From: Bacteroidota bacterium
GTDB lineage: Bacteria > Bacteroidota > Bacteroidia > Bacteroidales > GCA-2748055
Assembly: GCA_030592605.1 (NCBI GenBank)
Contig: JAUVIT010000058.1
Span: 1-8,048, forward strand
DNA length: 8,048 nucleotides
Reading direction: 5' to 3'
Positions 4,943 to 8,048 of this stretch are shown in pieces; positions within the stretch are counted from its first letter, which is position 1; each line of letters begins with the position of its first letter. Position numbers and translations under genes: made by a program. The notes beneath the pieces were generated by a model. It was not told where the DNA came from and did not search any database. It was given only the letters and a program-made list of their open reading frames with translations.

Positions 4943-7045
4943 CTAAGAAATTTTTCCCCAATCGATGCGCTTGGGATTCCCTTTCTTGATGTGTTTGGCA
5001 AAGATGAAGTTCTTGTCGAGCTTCAGGTCGGGGTCTTCTGTAATGATCAGTTCAGCAGTATCGCGTGCAAGATGAAGGATCTGAGTGTCTCTGCCCAGAT
5101 GGGCTATCTTCAGGTTGAAGGGCACACCACTTTGCTGGGTTCCTTCAATATCGCCGGGCCCGCGCAGTTTCAGATCCTCCTCGGCAATTTCAAATCCATC
5201 ATTGGTACGTACCATGGTTTCGATTCGTTTTCTTCCCTCATCCGATAGCTTGTAAGCTGTCATCAGGATGCAGTAGGATTGATCGGCTCCACGGCCCACC
5301 CGGCCACGAAGCTGATGAAGCTGGGAAAGTCCGAAGCGTTCAGCACTTTCGATGATCATAATGGAGGCATTGCTTACGTCCACACCCACTTCGATAACCG
5401 TGGTGGCCACCATGATATGGGTGCGACCGGCAACGAAATGAGCCATGGAGGCTTCTTTTTCTTCCGGTTTCATCTTTCCATGAACCACACTCACCTGGTA
5501 GTCAGGTGGAGGAAAGGCGCGGGAGATACTTTCAAGCCCGTCTTCAAGATCCTTGTAGTCCATGGATTCAGATTCTTTGATCAGGGGGTAGACAATATAG
5601 GCCTGCCGGCCAATGGCCAGCTGCTTTTTTAGAAAGCCGAACACCATCAGTCTTTTGGAATCGTAGGAGTGGCGGGTAATAATGGGCTTTCTGCCGGGAG
5701 GGAGTTCATCAATCACGGATACGTCCAGATCCCCGTAGAGGGTCATGGCCAGGGTGCGTGGGATGGGTGTGGCCGTCATCACCAGCACATGAGGCAGCAC
5801 ATCGGCCTTGTTCCAGAGCCGTGCCCGCTGAGCCACCCCGAAGCGGTGTTGTTCATCGATCACCACGAGTCCAAGCCTTTTAAACTGAACCACATCTTCG
5901 ATCACAGCATGAGTACCAATGAGGATATTCAATGTTCCGTTCAGTAAACCCTGATGTATGGGTATGCGGTCTGCCTTTTTTACGGAGCCGGTGAGCAACT
6001 CCACACGAACATCCATGCCATCCAGAAAGCTGCTGAGGCTCTTAAAATGCTGCTGTGCCAGAATCTCTGTAGGAGCCATTATACAGGCCTGGAACCCATT
6101 GTCGATGGCAATAAGCATTGACATCAGGGCCACCAGGGTTTTACCGCTACCCACATCGCCCTGCAGCAACCTGTTCATCTGTCGGCCCGAACCCATATCT
6201 CTGCGTATCTCCTTCATTACCTTTTTCTGGGCCCCGGTGAGTTCAAAATGCAGGTGCTCTTTATAGAAGGTGTTGAAGCTCTCGCCCACGGTATCAAAAA
6301 TATTCCCACGAAAGCGCTTGTTTCGTTCGCCTTTACCCTGAAGGATATTGAGCTGGATATAGAAGAGCTCCTCGAACTTAAGACGAAGCTCAGCCTTTTT
6401 ATACTGTGCTGTTGCATCAGGAAAATGGATCTGCCGCATGGCCGTGTCCAGGTTGATCAGATTCAGTTTTTGCAACAACCAGGCCGGCAGGGTCTCTTCA
6501 AATTTTTTGGGCAGGCCCTTGATCAGGTTGGCTATCAGCTTGCTGATCGCCTTGGATGTAAGGTAGTTGTCTTTTAGTTTCTCTGTAGTAGAATATACTG
6601 CCTGCAGCTTGGAACTCACCACATGTTTTTTTTCAGGATCTTCCAGTTCCGGGTGGACCACATTCAGTTTTCGCTGAAATATCGATGGCCTGCCGAAAAC
6701 CACCAGTTCTTTTCCAATCGGGTAGTTTTCGGGAATCCATTTAGCTCCCCTGAACCAAATAAGATCCAGGCGTCCGCTCCCGTCGGTAAAATCAGCCACA
6801 AGCCGCTTTCCCCGTCCCTTTCCTATGGATGCGTATCCATGAATCTTTCCTTTGATCTGGATAAAGGGCATATCGGAAGTCACCTCAGATATTTTATAGA
6901 ACTTGCTGCGGTCCACATAACGGTAAGGATAGTAGGTTAACAGGTCATCTATGGTGTTAATATTCAGTTCCTGCCTGAGCAGATCGGCACGTTTGGGTCC
7001 CACTCCCGGAAGAAATTGAATGTCCTGTTGAAGATATTGTTGCAT
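4943..7045 (-). CDS. recG: RecG, ATP-dependent branched-DNA helicase
   Basis: RecG (700 aa) is a superfamily 2 helicase/translocase that remodels stalled replication forks and Holliday junctions in the cytoplasm. The N terminus has a helix-hairpin-helix-like segment (FLPGVGPKRADLL, 11-23) and then the OB-fold wedge domain (about 60-135) that binds the branch point. Helicase motifs are in order: Walker A GDVGSGKT (296-303), the DEQH box (397-400), TATPIPRT (424-431), TTVIEVGVDV (548-557) and QLRGRVGRG (578-586). The RecG C-terminal motif RGPGDIEGTQQSG (628-640) is present and intact. Length matches the family (E. coli RecG is 693 aa). No Shine-Dalgarno is visible before the ATG, which is the natural family start. 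The gene converges with the lipoprotein gene and is divergent from the methyltransferase gene across 47 bp. It appears monocistronic. Confidence 0.98.
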   Translation of the reverse strand: MQQYLQQDIQFLPGVGPKRADLLRQELNINTIDDLLTYYPYRYVDRSKFYKISEVTSDMPFIQIKGKIHGYASIGKGRGKRLVADFTDGSGRLDLIWFRGAKWIPENYPIGKELVVFGRPSIFQRKLNVVHPELEDPEKKHVVSSKLQAVYSTTEKLKDNYLTSKAISKLIANLIKGLPKKFEETLPAWLLQKLNLINLDTAMRQIHFPDATAQYKKAELRLKFEELFYIQLNILQGKGERNKRFRGNIFDTVGESFNTFYKEHLHFELTGAQKKVMKEIRRDMGSGRQMNRLLQGDVGSGKTLVALMSMLIAIDNGFQACIMAPTEILAQQHFKSLSSFLDGMDVRVELLTGSVKKADRIPIHQGLLNGTLNILIGTHAVIEDVVQFKRLGLVVIDEQHRFGVAQRARLWNKADVLPHVLVMTATPIPRTLAMTLYGDLDVSVIDELPPGRKPIITRHSYDSKRLMVFGFLKKQLAIGRQAYIVYPLIKESESMDYKDLEDGLESISRAFPPPDYQVSVVHGKMKPEEKEASMAHFVAGRTHIMVATTVIEVGVDVSNASIMIIESAERFGLSQLHQLRGRVGRGADQSYCILMTAYKLSDEGRKRIETMVRTNDGFEIAEEDLKLRGPGDIEGTQQSGVPFNLKIAHLGRDTQILHLARDTAELIITEDPDLKLDKNFIFAKHIKKGNPKRIDWGKIS

Positions 7046-7092
7046 GCGTGAAGCAATTTATGTAAAATTAAGCTATTGCAGAAACCTATACT

Positions 7093-7809
7093 ATGGCCTG
7101 GCGAATCTATCAATACATAAGGCACCTGTTTTATACCAGGCACCGGAAGGGACACGGGATCCATTCGCCTTACCTGTTTGAGTTTGTAAACAAGGTGCTT
7201 TTTAATGCCCGGGCGACGGAAGCTCCTGAGGCGATCATGAAGGAGCACAGGAAGCTTCGTGCTGCTTTTGCTTTTGCGCGGCGTTCATCGGTTTCCATGA
7301 AATATGGCTTCCTGCTTTACAGGATCACCTCTTGGTTCCAGCCTGAGATGATCATTGAACTGGGTACGGGAATGGGTATCAGCACCCTCTACCTCTCTTC
7401 CGGATCACCGGAGACTCCTTTGCACTCCATTGAGGGAGACAAAGAGAGGGCTGCATTGGCAGCCCAATTAATTTGTCGGTGTTGTCCGGGACCGCTATCC
7501 ATCCACTGGGGCGGAATGGAAGAGAAGCTGGAGCTTATTCTGCCTCTGATTCCTCAGCGCTTTCTGGCTTTTGTGGATGGCAACCATCACTATGAACCTA
7601 CTGTGGATTACCTGCGGAAACTGATGGATAGGGCAGGGGATGAGTCGGTGATCATTATGGACGATATTTACTGGTCCAGGGGGATGCACAGGGCCTGGAA
7701 AGAGGTGGTCTCCTGGCCGGAGGTGAAGGTAAGTATTGACTTGTTTCATTTAGGAATCCTGTTGTTAAGAAAAGACCTCCATAAAACAGAAATTAAAATT
7801 AAGTTTTAA
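7093..7809 (+). CDS. Class I SAM-dependent methyltransferase, substrate unknown
   Basis: This 238-aa soluble protein has a Rossmann-type methyltransferase core, probably of the O-methyltransferase-like (Methyltransf_24) kind. Motif I, the SAM-binding glycine loop, is IIELGTGMGIST (87-98). The acidic residue after strand 2 is in HSIEGDKER (111-119). Later elements are FVDGNHHYEPT (160-170) and IIMDDIYWSRGMHRAW (187-202), resembling the metal-site and strand-5 regions of such enzymes. The basic N terminus contains RHRKGHGIHSPYLFEFV (16-32), which I recall as a recurrent start in Bacteroidota relatives. No signal peptide or membrane helix is visible. The start has no Shine-Dalgarno. It is divergent from recG (47 bp) and lies 59 bp before the ABC gene; the gap leaves a shared operon open. 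The substrate cannot be inferred from context. Confidence 0.82.
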   Translation: MAWRIYQYIRHLFYTRHRKGHGIHSPYLFEFVNKVLFNARATEAPEAIMKEHRKLRAAFAFARRSSVSMKYGFLLYRITSWFQPEMIIELGTGMGISTLYLSSGSPETPLHSIEGDKERAALAAQLICRCCPGPLSIHWGGMEEKLELILPLIPQRFLAFVDGNHHYEPTVDYLRKLMDRAGDESVIIMDDIYWSRGMHRAWKEVVSWPEVKVSIDLFHLGILLLRKDLHKTEIKIKF

Positions 7810-7868
7810 ACCTTTTATGAAATATATCTTCTTATTAATATGTATTTTCGTCTACAATTTATTTGAAT

Positions 7869-8048
7869 ATGGAAACAATTATCAGTCTGGATAAAATTGT
7901 CAAGAACTACTATATAGGTTCGATTACCGTTGAAGCGCTTCGTTCGGTAGATATTGATATCAAGACAAATGAGTATGTGGCCATCATGGGGCCATCGGGT
8001 TCGGGGAAATCTACTCTGATGAACCTGGTTGGTGCCCTGGATACACCC
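7869..8048 (+). CDS. ABC transporter ATP-binding protein, LolD/MacB type (5' fragment)
   Basis: The first 60 codons are present and the gene continues past the window end. The peptide begins [20 protein letters not shown], then reads [20 protein letters not shown], and reaches the Walker A motif GPSGSGKST (41-49) followed by [11 protein letters not shown]. The aromatic A-loop position (Tyr14/Tyr15) and the '[11 protein letters not shown]' strand are typical of ATPases that pair with FtsX/MacB-type permeases (lipoprotein release, macrolide or peptide export, FtsE). The ending LDTP corresponds to the 'LD.P' found in MacB/LolD ATPases. The Q-loop, signature, Walker B and partner permease lie outside the window, so the cargo cannot be assigned. 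The ATG at 7869 fits the family start, but no strong Shine-Dalgarno precedes it. Confidence 0.9.
   Translation, partial: METIISLDKIVKNYYIGSITVEALRSVDIDIKTNEYVAIMGPSGSGKSTLMNLVGALDTP

Noticed and set aside
5279..6577. Several plus-strand open frames of about 90-117 codons opposite recG
   Set aside because: They lie antisense to the helicase motifs of an intact recG and have low-complexity, family-less peptides.
7040..7079. TTGC/GCAA and GCAAT/ATTGC short dyads around the recG start and the recG-methyltransferase gap
   Set aside because: The arms are only 4-5 bp with spacers of 9-17 bp, which is not above chance for this composition.
7793..7809. TTAAAA-TTAAG-TTTTAA dyad at the methyltransferase stop, considered as a terminator
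   Set aside because: The 6-bp stem is only A/T pairs and no U-tract follows it; such dyads are expected by chance in AT-rich sequence.
7843..7850. TATTTTCG considered as a -7 promoter box for the ABC gene
   Set aside because: It has one mismatch to TAnnTTTG, no -33 motif at the right distance, and lies in a strongly AT-rich gap where such matches are common.

Overview
The window looks like a chromosomal fragment of a member of the Bacteroidota, most likely an anaerobic or facultative Bacteroidales-type organism. Three things suggest this. There is an Rnf operon led by an RseC-family gene. There is a surface-type lipoprotein carrying a Fibrobacter succinogenes major paralogous (FISUMP) domain. 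Shine-Dalgarno sequences are absent from most starts. Base composition is balanced and looks uniform by eye. I see no rRNA, tRNA, CRISPR array, insertion sequence or phage gene. The genus cannot be fixed from the sequence alone.

Layout. From 1 to about 3719, all on the minus strand, lies the front part of an Rnf operon. In transcription order it is rseC-like, rnfB, rnfC, rnfD and the first 25 codons of rnfG; the remaining genes (usually rnfE and rnfA) would lie beyond base 1. The genes overlap or sit within 23 bp of each other, so they almost certainly form one transcript. The complex is a membrane redox pump: electrons pass between reduced ferredoxin (RnfB side) and NAD (RnfC side) through covalent flavins on RnfD and RnfG, coupled to Na+ or H+ movement.

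From 3720 to 3877 is a divergent intergenic region holding a perfect 12-bp inverted repeat with a 5-nt spacer. It is the most distinctive non-coding feature here. To its right, on the plus strand, is a 352-aa lipoprotein (Ig-like plus FISUMP domain). It converges with recG (minus strand, 4943-7045) with only 6 bp between the two stop codons. recG is divergent from a 238-aa SAM-dependent methyltransferase (plus, 7093-7809). After a 59-bp gap comes the first 60 codons of an ABC transporter ATPase of the LolD/MacB type, cut by the window end.

How they work together. Only the Rnf block is a clear functional unit. The lipoprotein, recG, the methyltransferase and the ABC gene look like ordinary neighbours with no demonstrated shared pathway. 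I found no convincing evidence of an undescribed multi-gene system. The items most worth a second look are the inverted repeat between the rnf operon and the lipoprotein gene, and the unusual start region of the rseC-like gene.
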